Assembly: GCA_950022655.1 (NCBI GenBank)
Contig: OX465584.1
Coordinates: forward strand, 48,342,723-48,406,722
From: Alentia gelatinosa
Lineage: Eukaryota > Annelida > Polychaeta > Phyllodocida > Polynoidae
DNA: 64,000 bases
Reading direction: 5' to 3'
The notes beneath the pieces were generated by a model that searched no databases, was not told the origin of the DNA, and saw only the letters and a list, made by a program, of their open reading frames with translations. The translations under genes and the position numbers were made by a program. Below, in pieces: positions 47,601 to 56,515 of this stretch. Position 1 is the first letter of the stretch. Every line of letters begins with the position of its first letter.

Positions 47601-50600
47601 TCAATTATACACAATGCTTTTAATTAATCCGTTATTCTTTTTGATTAAATCTGTATCTAACTTCATTAGATTCATGTAGGACAACGTCAAGTTTGAGGAA
47701 CTTTACTGGAATTCACCAGATACTTCTTTTTTTCAAATTTATTTAATTATAATCTCGGGGGGGGGGGGGGGGGGGGGGTGTGAAAAAAGTGGCGATAACT
47801 TTCAGGTAAAAGTTTGCTGCATCAAAGAGACTGAGAAAACATGGTAAATTGATCACCAAGAATGAGGCTAAATTGATATCATCTTTGTTTTACAGGTTTT
47901 ATACTGAAAATGACAAAGTGGATTTTCCTGGAAAACTATTATCTCTGTACTTTAGAAGCTTTACCTTCAGATAATGATTCAGCCTTGCCAATGCCTCAAT
48001 GAAAACGTCAGCACCTTTGTTGGAGAATTCATAGCGGCCAGCGATGAAGAAGTACAGCGTCTTGTCTAGATCGAAATCATAATGTCTGAAACAGGGATGA
48101 AACATCTTTAGTATATACCAATTAAGAATTCTAAATACACTTTTATGCGAACTCAACCAAAAAATCTGATGCAAGATTGAATTCTTTGTTTTTTTAAAGG
48201 GAGCTTCCCGCTGTCAGCTTCCCACTTGAGCGGTAGCTGCCCTTAAGGGCCTGTTCCCTAAGCTTCCCACTTGAGCGGTAGCTGCCCTTAAGGGTCTGTT
48301 CCCCAAGCTTCCCACATGAGTGGTAGCTGCCCTTAAGGGCCTGGTCCCCCAGGTGGACTGTAAAGCCACTAAAGAGCATCGCACTGGCACCACGCAGCTA
48401 CCATGTCGGTACAATGGAGCAGGTCACATGCACGATTGCACCACAGTGTTGCCACCAATCCATTACCGGATAAAGATACAGAAATTGCTGAGAAAAAGAG
48501 TACAGAATTTATATTGAAAAAAGTACCCAAAAACTTTGGCTACTTTCCTCACTGAAGTGTCCAATAAAATCATTCAATTAATGGGGATACAATGATCATA
48601 TCACAACTCAGGACTGCTAAGGCCACCCCTGAAAAATCCTCTCAGGTATCTAGACCCTAAACAAAGTTATATTACACTTGATGAAGTACATGTAATGGAC
48701 GAAATGTTGGTTGTGAATAAAATGACAAAATTAGAAGGGTTTGAAATATTTCCCCACAGCATACTTTTCTCAACACTCAACAGAAAAAAATGTCATTCCT
48801 AGAAAAATATTTGAAATTTCAGGTTTTTTGGGGGAAAGTTATTAAAAAAAAGACGAGAAAAGTACATGGCCTAAAAAGGTAGGACAAAGTACGAAATGGG
48901 GATATGGTGATAAAAAAGTACAGTACTTAAAAAAAAGTAAGAAGTGGCAACACTAAATCAGCTGCACGGCAGTGGAACAGGTGACAGCCAATAAAAGCTA
49001 ATAAAATAGCCCTTGTCCAGTACCTACATACAGCGCCCACATAGCAGCGCTTGTTGATCTTTCCCCGAGCAGGCCTGTGGGTTTGTACACTAAAAGCATG
49101 TTTGGCAGACCCCCAACAGATTCACAGTCAGACCAGTGGAACAGGCGCTTAAAGGTCCCTAGACTTAAGTTTATGACGTAAAAATGATTCTGTAGTGGAA
49201 TCCAAGTTAACTCTAATAAAACTCTCTGCAATAATGTGACAAATAATCTTTATGTGAAATAAGGTTCGAATAAAACGTTTACAATTCTTTTTTTGGCTCT
49301 GCTGGGAGGGGTTTATTAGCCACGTCGCAGAAAATCTTTTACATACACAGGTATTTTCTGGAGAAAAGATTACCACTATAAGGAATAATTCCTTAGCAAA
49401 TCATGGCACAAGGATGGCAGGAAAGAAGCGAAGATATCTTGTTACCGTCACAAAAGTACTTCAAGATCTTCCAACATTTCACAAAATTCTCCTTTCATAG
49501 AACTTAACAAAAATATATATATTCTTAACCCTTTAAGAACAGGCGCTAGTGGCAGTGTATACTGCTAGGGGACGAACACATTAATAGCTAACGTCACAAT
49601 TCGATCGTTTCATCAGGTGATATGATATGTCTTTGCTAATAATATTAAATATGATGATATATATATTTACAGTAGAACCCCACCCAACAGACACCCCGCG
49701 TAAGTCGCGTTAGCCCTTTAACCCCGTGTTAACGGACCCCTCAGAGGGACACCTTGTCACATATGGCTTGGCGGTGTGGGGATAACACTCTAGATTATCT
49801 TGATTCCTTGTTTATGGTGTGTATGTGAGGCGGGTAAACTGGTGTCAAGACAATCAGGTAACCCTTTAAGGACGAATGATGCCTTGATGCATCATCCAGC
49901 TCAGGCCAAGTGATGCCTCGATTTAACCGAAACCAAAAATGCAGAAATTATATAAATGAGAAGAATTTTACAAAAGAAAAAAAGGGAATAATTCTACAAT
50001 CACCTTAATAGTTAATTACCCGAGGTACCTACCTAGTACTGAAGGGTAATTGATGTTCTTACGAGCCTAGGACACTCCTGTTGTGCCCCAGGATAACAGG
50101 GAGTGTGTTTGTATGTCTTGCTATTCAGCAGTATCCACCAATATACACCGTCTTTCATATATTAAAAGCATAGCCATTGCTTTGAGTATGAAGACATTTT
50201 AAAAGTGACGAGATTTGAAAGACTCCCTTCTTGACTGAGCAGTAGGCGCATAGAGGGAGAGAGAGGCCAGTTTGCACAGCAACAAGCCATCACCAGATGT
50301 GACGGGGAATCTCTAGCCTACTGATGTGTCGTGTCCAACTTACCTCCCCGACTCTACTCTCCTAGTCATTGTAGAAAGAAGAGAATGTTACAGAATGTGT
50401 AACGTGACACACATGTTCACCCAGGACAAGATTAAATAAAAAACCCTACTCTCATTACCACAGTAGAAAAACAAACTCCTATATCGATAATGTTTCAGAA
50501 TGTGTAATGCGACACATATTCACCTAGGGCAAGGTTAAACAACCCCATGTTATCATTATCACAGTAAAAAGCAAACACCTATAATGATCTATTTATCACA

Positions 50601-53600
50601 GAATGTGTAATGCAGCACATATTTACCTAGGACAAGATTAGATGCCTCCCCCCCCCCGCCCCCTTATTGTTATCACTGTAAAAAGACAAACCCTTATAAC
50701 GATAATGTCACACAATGTGTAATGCAGCACGTATTCCCCTATGACAGAATTAGATGACCCCCCACTCACACCCCTTACCATTACCACGTTAAGAACAAAT
50801 CCCATAACGATAATGTTACTGAATGTGTAAAGCGGCACATATTCACATAGGACAAGATTAGGCAGCCCCCTGTTATCATCATCACAGCAAAAGAAACACT
50901 TTCTGATGCAAGGGTTTCCTGTAGTCAGTGTAGATCATAGCGAGGCTGGATAATATGAATGCTACAACGTAATTTTGTCCCATAGGCTTAACACTGGGTA
51001 CTCGTTCTCATGCCAATATGAGTATTGCAGTCCGTTCTCCATGGTCTACATCCTTTACGTTGTCTAATATTTTAGTGTGTACGGGGGTGAGATAAATACA
51101 GAAAGCAACTCGTTTTGGTCAAAGAATTCTTTCTCCAACTCGTCTGAATGTTACGTGATATTCACTCAGCTGTCGCCTCAGAAGATCACCATTGTAAAAG
51201 TGTGACAGTATAATTAGTCTTCAGCCTATAAGAACCTTGCTATTACCCAACGATGTAGAGATCGGGCGGAAGTACGGCTTGCCGAGCCCGTGGATGTCTG
51301 TATATTGTGAAATCTAATAAAACTGATAAAAAAAACCCATCAAACTTGTGGAGAACGACGACTTTGACCAAAACTTGTTGGTTTCTTCTTTAGTCTTTTA
51401 TGATCATTGTAATTTCTCTTATTTTAAGGCCTTACTGGCCAAAAGCAGTGGAGCTTTGCCTACACGTGAAATACCACATCTGGCCTCATAAGTATTGAAT
51501 TATAAGATATTATGTTTTTCTGAGTTCTGTGAACAGAAGTACCACCTCCTCAATTTGTAGAAAATGTGACTTAAAGAACGAGATAATAAATATACAAAAT
51601 ATCAATAAATAACTGACGGTGCAAAAATAATACACCATCCAGCTAGATGGTAGCTTGAGATGGCAAAGAAACGCTTATAATCGTAAAAAAACAACAACAA
51701 ATATAGGGCTGAGGTCGTATTTCAGGCCACTTACCCGTAGAAATGGCCACGGACGAAATCGTGAATCTTTTCTTTGGCGACGGCGTGCAGGTTCTGAAAC
51801 TCGTGGAGTGCGCTGAACTTCTTCACGTTCAGTCCGTTGGGCGTGATGATATCTGCCGGAATGAAAACAGGCCAATTTACTCCAGAGAAAGATATCGGAA
51901 ATTAAAAACTTGTAAAAAATGAAGCATTTGTGGAATCATTTTAGATGAGACCCGGTCACACCTCTTCCGGAAAGGATATTACTAAGAACTGCCCTATACT
52001 GCTAATTTCTATTGGGAAGCACAGATCACTGTATGCAAAGCGGGGTATATGGACAATACGCATCTTTGCCAGCACGCTTTGGTAACAGACACACATTACG
52101 GTCTGTCGCGGCTAGACACTACACTTTGTGTAGACAGGTTTAACTTATGTCAGGCTTAGGTTGGGGATAGGGTTATGGTTAGATTTAATAGGGTTAGGTG
52201 AGAGGTAGGGTTTGGGGTAAGGATCCGATAGGGTTAAGTTAGGAATGGGTTGGGGTTCGTTTTGGTTAAGACAGCCACTATCAGTAGAAGAAGACATTGA
52301 CAAGGCGATGGGTAGGATAACTAAGATGTAATTATCTGTGTTTGAAAAAGACAGGGCGTAGTGTCCGAGACCCCCACCATGCTATTATGCGAAAACGAAA
52401 GTATAGCATTCAATTTACAAATCGTAGTGTCCAAGTGTGCTGGCGGCAAAGCATAATATTTTTTAATATCTACCTAGTACAAATTATCCATGGAAAACAC
52501 ATAGGGAGTGTGTATCACTATACCCGGAGCATATAGATATGTTGTATGCTCGGGGTTCAGATAAAGTGTGCATACAGAAAAATAGTGCATACTGAAAGAT
52601 AGTGCATACCTAAATGAACTAATATCTGTATGCCACTTGTCAGGAAAAGGTGGTTGATAAATATAATATAGACTGGTTTCAGATAAAAGCAGTTGTATGC
52701 TACTGGAGAGAATTCTGCGCAATATCCTCGCATATACTCGGATATTACTATGCATCAACTCCTCAGAGCACATGGCCGCTTGTATCTGAAACCTGTCAAT
52801 ATTGTTGATGTATTCCTTAGGAGTCAGGCCCTACCTGGCTTGCGTTTGAGTAGATGTTCGCTCTCGTAGCCTGTGATCTCAGAGACAGTGGTGAAGACGT
52901 GGGCACAGTGCACTGACGCGCGCTCTATACAGTAGCGGTGATAGATACCCCGGTCCCCCGCCTCCTTATCCACGTCAAACTGCAGGAGCAACATAAACAG
53001 TTACACTGTCAGCATCGTAACATAATATCAAGAGAAGTCACCAGTTTGAGTCTGAGTTTATTTATGTCACACATTTTGTTGGCTTCATAATCTCACCATT
53101 CGAAGACGAGTGAGACTACAGAGCCAACACAATGAGTGACATGAATAAACTCAAACTCAAACGAGTGGCGTCTGGATTTTATCCTACCCCATTTCCACAA
53201 ATTTTGAATATTAGAAAGCAGTGACATAAACAACACTTTATGTCACACCCGTGACATAAACAAATCCAATGTTAAGCCTATGGCGTTTCTCATTAGGGGT
53301 AGGATAATGACGAGGATTAAACAGCAAATACATCATTATGCAGTAGCGGTGATAGATAGATACCCCAGTCCCCTGCCTCCTTGTCCACGTCACTGCAGGA
53401 GCAACATGAAGTCCCACTGTTAGTATTATGGAGGGTAAAACGAGGCGTGTAGATCTTACCCCTACAGCATTCACGACCACAATGAAGAGAGTAGTGCATT
53501 TGTGCGATCGATTCGCGCCTTTTCCATAGAAACGAGGATTCAAACAGCATATACATCTGATAATGAGAAGAACAGCCAGAGGACTGACCGTATCCAAGTT

Positions 53601-56515
53601 GCTATAAAAGTTAATGTTGCTGGTACACAGGTAAATATACAACAATAATGATTCAACTGATGATAAGTAGAACAGAGAGAAGAGGACTGACCGTATCCAG
53701 GTTGTTGTAAAAGTCGACGTTGCCGGCGCACAGGTATCGGCCCAGCAGTGTGGCGTGAGTGGTGAACACGGTGGAGATGGGCGTGTGTCGGGCCCTGGTC
53801 ACGACCAGCCCGATACCTGACAGCCATTCGTGGAAGTGGCACGTGATGTAAGGCTCACCCTCCAACTCCCTCACGTTCTTGTGGTACTGAAAATATAGAA
53901 ACACATGTTTCGTACTTTTTACTTTCACTTCAAGATTTCACACGTAGTTTTTTTGGCTGCAGACAGAAGGCTTGTACTCTGAGATTTCACACAGTATGTA
54001 CCAGGCAAGGGATTTGGATAAATGGTGCCGGGCTTTGGGGGCCTGCGTTTTCAGCTGTTTTCCCAGAACTTTTGGCTTCACCTGAGAGCGAAAACTATTC
54101 ATTTATATACACGTAACTGATTTACTCTATTGAATTTACAGTGAGAATTACCCTTGGGACGTCAAAAAGTCCAGAATGCCGTGACAATCTGGGGAAATCC
54201 GATGCCTGTGTTTTTATTTAAGCAAAGATATAAAAGCATGATAATTGCTAATTGCTGTGTCCAACGATTTCTGATCTCCTGTCATATTCAACAATTATTT
54301 CAATCTTATCACTCAGAAACTGAAGGACACCCTGCAGCACTATTAATCTAATTAACAGCATGGCTTAATCACTGAGCTAACTCCCCAACCCTTCTCAGCC
54401 CTCCCACCAAAGACCATATTCTTCTATAGTATTAAAAGACACTTAAGGACTCTGTGGATATAGTGATTGTTATGTCTCAGCAGGCCTAAATTAATGTATT
54501 CCTACACTAAGAATGGAAAATTACTGAACATTACAAATTTACTGAAAATATGGCTTATTTGAGACGCAATGATATTTAAATTCAGAACAACGATTTTACA
54601 TAAAACTCCGCCTACCAATTAAAAGGGCAACCATCAATCAACCACTATCTAAATTTTGTGCCATACTCGCTTGCCTGTCATGGAAATCCACTAGCAGGGT
54701 AAAGACAAAGAGACTTTCTCTGGAGAAGGTGGAAGTTAGGCATCTGCTGCCTAACCGATCCTCCAGGATATATAAAAGCCTTCTTTTTTTCTTAAACAAA
54801 AAAACAAGAGTAGATTGAGGACGAAAGCCCAAATTGATAAACACCTACTTGCCCGTGCTGAAGTCAATGTAATGTATGTAATTAATAAACGATTTATTAC
54901 CAAAAGATTGCCAAAACACTGTGTCAGTGTATCACGTCATTCTCTCTACCTAAAGGCTTGATTCTATTTACCTGAAGTATGTCCCGGTCCTGTTCAGGCC
55001 ATGTCGGGTCCCTATTCAGATCAGGGCTGAAGCAGCCTCCCGCTTAGGACCAGAATGGTGTTATGCACCGACTTCAGCCACATGGAATCAATCCTCAACA
55101 CTCCTAACCGGCAGTCTACCACACTCCCAGCTTCACTTACCTCATCCAGGAACCAGGCGGTGAGGAAGCCAAAGATGAGGGCATCGTTTGACTCACGGTC
55201 GTGCCAGGGTATGCCAATGTGTGCCACTTCCCACAGCTCACGCTTCCATTCGTCTAGCTTCCAGGCTGCGGAACTAATGTCGAACAGCAACACTTTGGGG
55301 TAACCGTCTATGAGCCAACGACCGAAGGTGAGCTGTGTAACAAGAAGATAAAGGACACTTTAACAGAGAACAAAACCACAACATCATGTGCCAAATTGTG
55401 GAGAAATGTTCAAGGTGTTTCAAGGTCTAAAATGGCATATATTTTTTATTGGACGGCGATGCCTTTATGTACGAGAGAACAATTAAAAATATGGCATCAC
55501 CTGCCTCAGCCTGGTTTATGCCATATCACATCACCTACATATGGGTTATGTATTGAAATGGAGCGTTTTGTGTAACTTAAAGGCATATCGGACAATTTGC
55601 CTTGAAAATTAAAACCCATGTCAATTTTCTGAAAATCTGATATGATGATCTCTAAGTGTAGTAGAACACATATCTAACTTTAAAATCAGGGGTCACCATG
55701 CTATTTTTTGATTTATAGATCAATGTTATGATAATTTTATATTAGAATATATAGAAATTCTAAAAATGTTTTTTGAAATAGTAAAACCCATGTCATTTTC
55801 ATCAAACTTTAACAGAATTTAGTACATATCTTGTACTACTTATTTAGGTTTTAAAAACCAGAGGTCACCATCCTTGTTTTTGAAAGAATTAAAGAAAACC
55901 ATATTTTTCAGTACATTTCTTATGTAAATCAAGCAAATGTAAATTGGCCTATTTTTTTTATATTTTTTTTTTTATATTTAATCATCCAGTTCTGTCTAAT
56001 GGGACAGATCTTCCATCTTTTACCTATTAATATTGGATAAACTTGACAAAATGTTAAATTTCCTCCTGAAGAATTTGAGTGAATACCAAGAAACCAGTTT
56101 TGACTAATAATTGACATTATCTAAAAATCACCAGGTGGCGCCACTGTGAATTGCAGGATATGCCTTTAGTTCAACTTAAGTAATGACTATGTAGGTGACA
56201 ATGGAGCGCTATGCTTAAATTAGTGAAAATTCAATAATCATTATACATCTGATAATGGAGTGTTATGTGTAAATAAGTTAATGGCCTTGTATTTAGAGAT
56301 ATTTATCTATGTAGCAGAGAATGGCACCCTCACCTTTATGCCGTGGTCGCGCATCTGCTGGAGGGTCATCTGCATGGCCTCGCTGTACGACTCGACCGAC
56401 TCGACCTCTGTGCGTACGCAGGACTCATTGTAGGGGCCGATCAGACAGTACTGCTCACCCAGCTCCTCCACGGTCACGCTAGCCTTCGTCTTGATCACCG
56501 TGTAGATGCCGCCCA
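38509..56515 (-). CDS. GYS: Glycogen synthase (UDP-glucose:glycogen glucosyltransferase), GT3 family; exons 2-14, 5' exon missing
   Basis: Transfers glucose from UDP-glucose to the non-reducing ends of glycogen in the cytosol. Exons (minus strand): 56515-56334, 55332-55141, 53886-53692, 52979-52835, 51852-51735, 48085-47965, 47464-47298, 46437-46359, 46051-45938, 44809-44525, 43763-43662, 42162-42094, 38673-38509. All introns are GT-AG and phases agree, giving 643 residues plus stop. Landmarks in order: GGIYTV glycine loop for UDP-glucose; [28 protein letters not shown] with the two glutamates of the E-X7-E motif; [14 protein letters not shown], the arginine cluster that binds glucose-6-phosphate; [13 protein letters not shown], the GSK3 target ladder. 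About 40 N-terminal residues (LFEVAWEVANK and the N-terminal phospho-sites in animal homologues) must come from an exon not found here. No disabling change was seen. Regulation by G6P and C-terminal phosphorylation is inferred from conserved residues. Confidence 0.95.
38810..38872 (+). repeat. TA/T-run simple repeat with three T-block units
   Basis: (TA)n followed by three T-runs separated by AAAT. It lies in intron 13 of the glycogen synthase gene. Confidence 0.9.
39721..39984 (-). mobile_element. SINE family A, copy truncated by a second SINE
   Basis: Tail and body are present (GTTTGTTTGTTTG on plus, then TTATGTCTGGTTAAC...CCCCTACACATTTATCGAGG...GATATGGTATGAG). The tRNA-like head is missing because a second copy begins at 39985 with its own TGTTTGTTTG tail. 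Confidence 0.8.
39985..40174 (-). mobile_element. SINE family A, shorter copy nested against the previous one
   Basis: It starts with TGTTTGTTTGTGTTTTAACG on plus, lacks the central body, and ends with the tRNA-like head (minus strand AGTGATATCAGTGGTTAAGG and a degraded B-box). Internal deletion relative to 42663-42962 is clear. Confidence 0.75.
42094..42162 (-). CDS. GYS: GYS exon 13
   Basis: 69 bp, 23 codons, phase 0 (TTTCAG|TATTAT; AGTTCG|GTAAGA). It encodes [20 protein letters not shown] then DSS, matching the end of the catalytic domain. Confidence 0.88.
42225..42345 (-). mobile_element. SINE family A head only
   Basis: On the minus strand ATGGAATTAGCTCCGTTATT (A-box region) and GGTTCGAGTCC (a canonical B-box), followed by GACTGCAGCCACCC. 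The body is missing. It is the best preserved B-box of the family in the window. Confidence 0.75.
42349..43661 (-). repeat. 68-bp minisatellite derived from the GYS exon 12 donor junction
   Basis: Fourteen units (marker GAGCAG at 42361, 42429, 42497, 42565, 42633, then about 43003 to 43549) repeat a sequence that on the minus strand reads CTGCTCRAGTGGAAGAACCT followed by TGGCATGGTGAGTCA. That is the end of exon 12 (LLDWKNLG) with its GT donor and the start of intron 12. Five units (near 42411, 42471, 42540, 42608, 42984) keep GGTGAGT; most others have TATGAGT. A three-unit, 205-bp superperiod is visible (43276/43481). A SINE splits the array at 42663. Confidence 0.9.
42663..42962 (-). mobile_element. 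Full-length SINE family A with 8-bp target duplication
   Basis: The direct repeat TTAGTAAC flanks it (42655-42662 and 42963-42970) and belongs to the 68-bp minisatellite, so the ends are exact. The minus-strand head carries GGGGAGATAGCTCAGTGGTG (A-box) and GATTCAGGTCCC (B-box position). The tail is (CAAA)n. Length 300 bp. Confidence 0.93.
43662..43763 (-). CDS. GYS: GYS exon 12: glucose-6-phosphate arginine cluster
   Basis: 102 bp, 34 codons, phase 0 (TTTCAG|TACATG; GGCGTG|GTGAGT). It encodes [20 protein letters not shown] then [14 protein letters not shown]. The arginines of [10 protein letters not shown] match those binding glucose-6-phosphate in homologues. Its last 40 bp and donor site are the ancestor of the 68-bp minisatellite that follows in the intron. 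Confidence 0.95.
44118..44450. mobile_element. Degenerate pogo-like MITE
   Basis: Starts AGAGTAGAACCCCACTTTAA and contains GTGTCC/CTTAAG phrases that recur in inverted orientation at 49671-49800. The right terminus is eroded (GCAGGGTGTCCTGGAAAC). It lies in the intron between GYS exons 11 and 12. Confidence 0.6.
44525..44809 (-). CDS. GYS: GYS exon 11: catalytic E-X7-E exon
   Basis: 285 bp, 95 codons, phase 0 (TCACAG|GTTATC; GCTCAG|GTGTGT). It encodes [15 protein letters not shown]..., then [19 protein letters not shown] with both glutamates, then [13 protein letters not shown] and YGIYIVDRR. This is the most conserved exon, and its GC content is visibly higher than that of the introns. Confidence 0.97.
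44861..45196. mobile_element. Possible piggyBac-like MITE
   Basis: Ends TTAGCCCTTTCC and, on the minus strand from 45196, TTAACCCTTTCG, consistent with TTAA-flanked CCCTTT termini. Near the right end a hairpin-forming GGTGCTGCCATTTGGC/GTGCTGCCAAATGGC pair occurs. A related end lies at about 49529. The left TTAA is mutated to TTAG. Confidence 0.5.
45595..45906 (-). mobile_element. SINE family A in GYS intron 10
   Basis: The body is as in other copies; the head on the minus strand reads GTTAGCTCAGTGATTATGCC (A-box) with a B-box-like GGTTCAGGTCCC. It has lost its CAAA tail. It lies 32 bp downstream of the exon 10 donor. Confidence 0.8.
45938..46051 (-). CDS. GYS: GYS exon 10
   Basis: 114 bp, 38 codons, phase 0 (ATTCAG|CGCAGC; GTCAAG|GTACGA). 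It encodes [20 protein letters not shown] through the NHSSDRVK end. Confidence 0.93.
46359..46437 (-). CDS. GYS: GYS exon 9
   Basis: 79 bp (ATACAG|GGGGAAG; GCCCAG|GTAAAT). It encodes [20 protein letters not shown] then CIYAAQ, aligning with the KED...KR.IFA.Q segment of animal homologues. Confidence 0.9.
46891..47163. mobile_element. 273-bp MITE with 18-bp TIRs
   Basis: Left AGGGCGTGTTCCACCAGG; right end on the minus strand AGGGGGTGTTCCACCAGG (one mismatch). No coding capacity and no clear target duplication. GGTCCTGTTCCACCAAG at 60192 and CCAGTGGAACAGG at 49132 may be ends of related copies. It lies between GYS exons 8 and 9. Confidence 0.7.
47298..47464 (-). CDS. GYS: GYS exon 8
   Basis: 167 bp. 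I chose the acceptor TTCTAG|TCTTCA because it keeps phase 0; the next AG, 7 bp downstream, would bring in a stop. It encodes [20 protein letters not shown] through RVFELAL and leaves two bases (CTCAG|GTAATA). Confidence 0.9.
47757..47778 (+). repeat. Uninterrupted run of 22 G
   Basis: A pure G tract on the plus strand, hence poly-C in the GYS pre-mRNA, in intron 7 between exons 7 and 8. Its length is probably imprecise because such runs are hard to sequence. Confidence 0.9.
47965..48085 (-). CDS. GYS: GYS exon 7: [11 protein letters not shown] block
   Basis: 121 bp, completes the split glycine (TTTCAG|ACATTATG), ends CTGAAG|GTAAAG. It encodes [28 protein letters not shown] and the [12 protein letters not shown] helix. 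Confidence 0.95.
48218..48352 (+). repeat. 45-bp tandem repeat, three copies
   Basis: Unit starts CTTCCCACTTGAGCGGTAGC at 48218, 48263 and 48308; copies are about 90% alike. It lies in GYS intron 6, about 130 bp upstream of exon 7 in transcription order. Confidence 0.88.
49671..49800. mobile_element. Pogo-like MITE end fragment
   Basis: It starts TACAGTAGAACCCCACCCAA. The stretch GAGGGACACCTTGTCACATA through CACTCTAGATTATC matches the inverse of 44216-44275. No opposite terminus was found. Confidence 0.6.
50385..50870 (+). repeat. Degenerate ~107-bp tandem repeat, five units
   Basis: The phrase CAGAATGTGTAATGCGRCAC recurs at about 50390, 50492, 50600, 50711 and 50819, each time followed by ATATTCACCTAGGACAAG and a C-rich block. 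It lies in GYS intron 6. Confidence 0.8.
51110..51395. repeat. Dispersed repeat, copy 1
   Basis: Segments here recur inverted at 62330-62470: on the minus strand AGAAGAAACCAACAAGTTTT followed by GGTCAAAGTCGTCGTTCTCC, and CAACTCGTYTGAATG with GTGATATTCACTC. The family is unidentified. Copy 1 is in GYS intron 6. Confidence 0.65.
51735..51852 (-). CDS. GYS: GYS exon 6
   Basis: 118 bp (CGGCAG|ATATC; TACGG|GTAAGT). With the base from exon 5 it reads [20 protein letters not shown] through VRGHFYG, carrying the conserved TPNGLN loop of the second Rossmann domain. Confidence 0.95.
52145..52270 (+). repeat. TAGGGTT-rich degenerate tract
   Basis: About ten variants of TAGGGTT/TAGGTT/TGGGGTT in 125 bp, for example GGATAGGGTTATGGTTAG. 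It resembles a decayed interstitial telomere-like repeat but is too irregular to be certain. Confidence 0.5.
52835..52979 (-). CDS. GYS: GYS exon 5
   Basis: 145 bp, enters in phase 0 (CTGCAG|TTTGAC), leaves one base of the next codon (AAGCCAG|GTAGGG). It encodes [21 protein letters not shown] through HLLKRKP. A decayed copy of its 5' half is upstream in the intron at 53340-53400. Confidence 0.95.
53340..53400 (-). pseudogene. Relic copy of the 5' half of GYS exon 5
   Basis: On the minus strand DVDKEAGD followed by a disrupted IYHRYC can be read across two frames. The DNA matches exon 5 and its acceptor flank (CTGCAGTGACGTGGACAAGG) with a GATA duplication and missing TTT bases. It lies in the intron between exons 4 and 5. 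Confidence 0.8.
53583..53640 (-). pseudogene. Relic copy of the 3' end of GYS exon 4 with donor site
   Basis: On the minus strand it encodes [15 protein letters not shown], matching [15 protein letters not shown] of exon 4, followed by the same GTCAGTCCTCT donor context. It is 52 bp downstream of the true donor and has no acceptor of its own. Confidence 0.82.
53692..53886 (-). CDS. GYS: GYS exon 4: HFHEWL and TTHATLLGR block
   Basis: 195 bp, 65 codons, phase 0 (TTTCAG|TACCAC; GATACG|GTCAGT). It contains [13 protein letters not shown] and [20 protein letters not shown], hallmarks of animal and fungal glycogen synthases. A decayed copy of its 3' end lies just downstream in the intron (53583-53640). 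Confidence 0.95.
54358..54393 (-). mobile_element. Short SINE family A head fragment
   Basis: GGCTTAATCACTGAGCTAAC and TCCCCAACCC on plus equal the tRNA-like head of the family. Too short for confident boundaries. Confidence 0.5.
55141..55332 (-). CDS. GYS: GYS exon 3
   Basis: 192 bp, 64 codons, phase 0 at both ends (ACACAG|CTCACC; GATGAG|GTAAGT). It encodes [14 protein letters not shown] through [11 protein letters not shown], including the conserved [11 protein letters not shown] turn. Confidence 0.93.
55578..56168. mobile_element. 591-bp MITE with TAAAGGCATATC termini
   Basis: Left TAAAGGCATATCGGAC; right on the minus strand TAAAGGCATATCCTGC. The interior has two diverged copies of a block with AAAACCCATGTCA and GGTCACCATSC about 175 bp apart. 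It lies in the intron between GYS exons 2 and 3. Confidence 0.75.
56129..56146 (+). promoter_or_regulatory. CTCF-like motif inside the MITE
   Basis: CACCAGGTGGCGCCACTG resembles the bilaterian CTCF core CCANNAGGKGGCRCY. It sits just inside the right terminus of the 591-bp MITE, so every family copy would carry it. Binding is not shown. Confidence 0.35.
56334..56515 (-). CDS. GYS: GYS exon 2: UDP-glucose glycine loop
   Basis: 182 bp, entered with two bases of a split valine codon (acceptor GAAG|TG), ends GGCATAAAG|GTGAGG. It encodes [19 protein letters not shown] through GIK. The open frame continues 5' of the acceptor only by chance (a Met lies 31 bp upstream), and the conserved residues before GGIYTV are absent there, so this is not the start exon. 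Confidence 0.93.
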
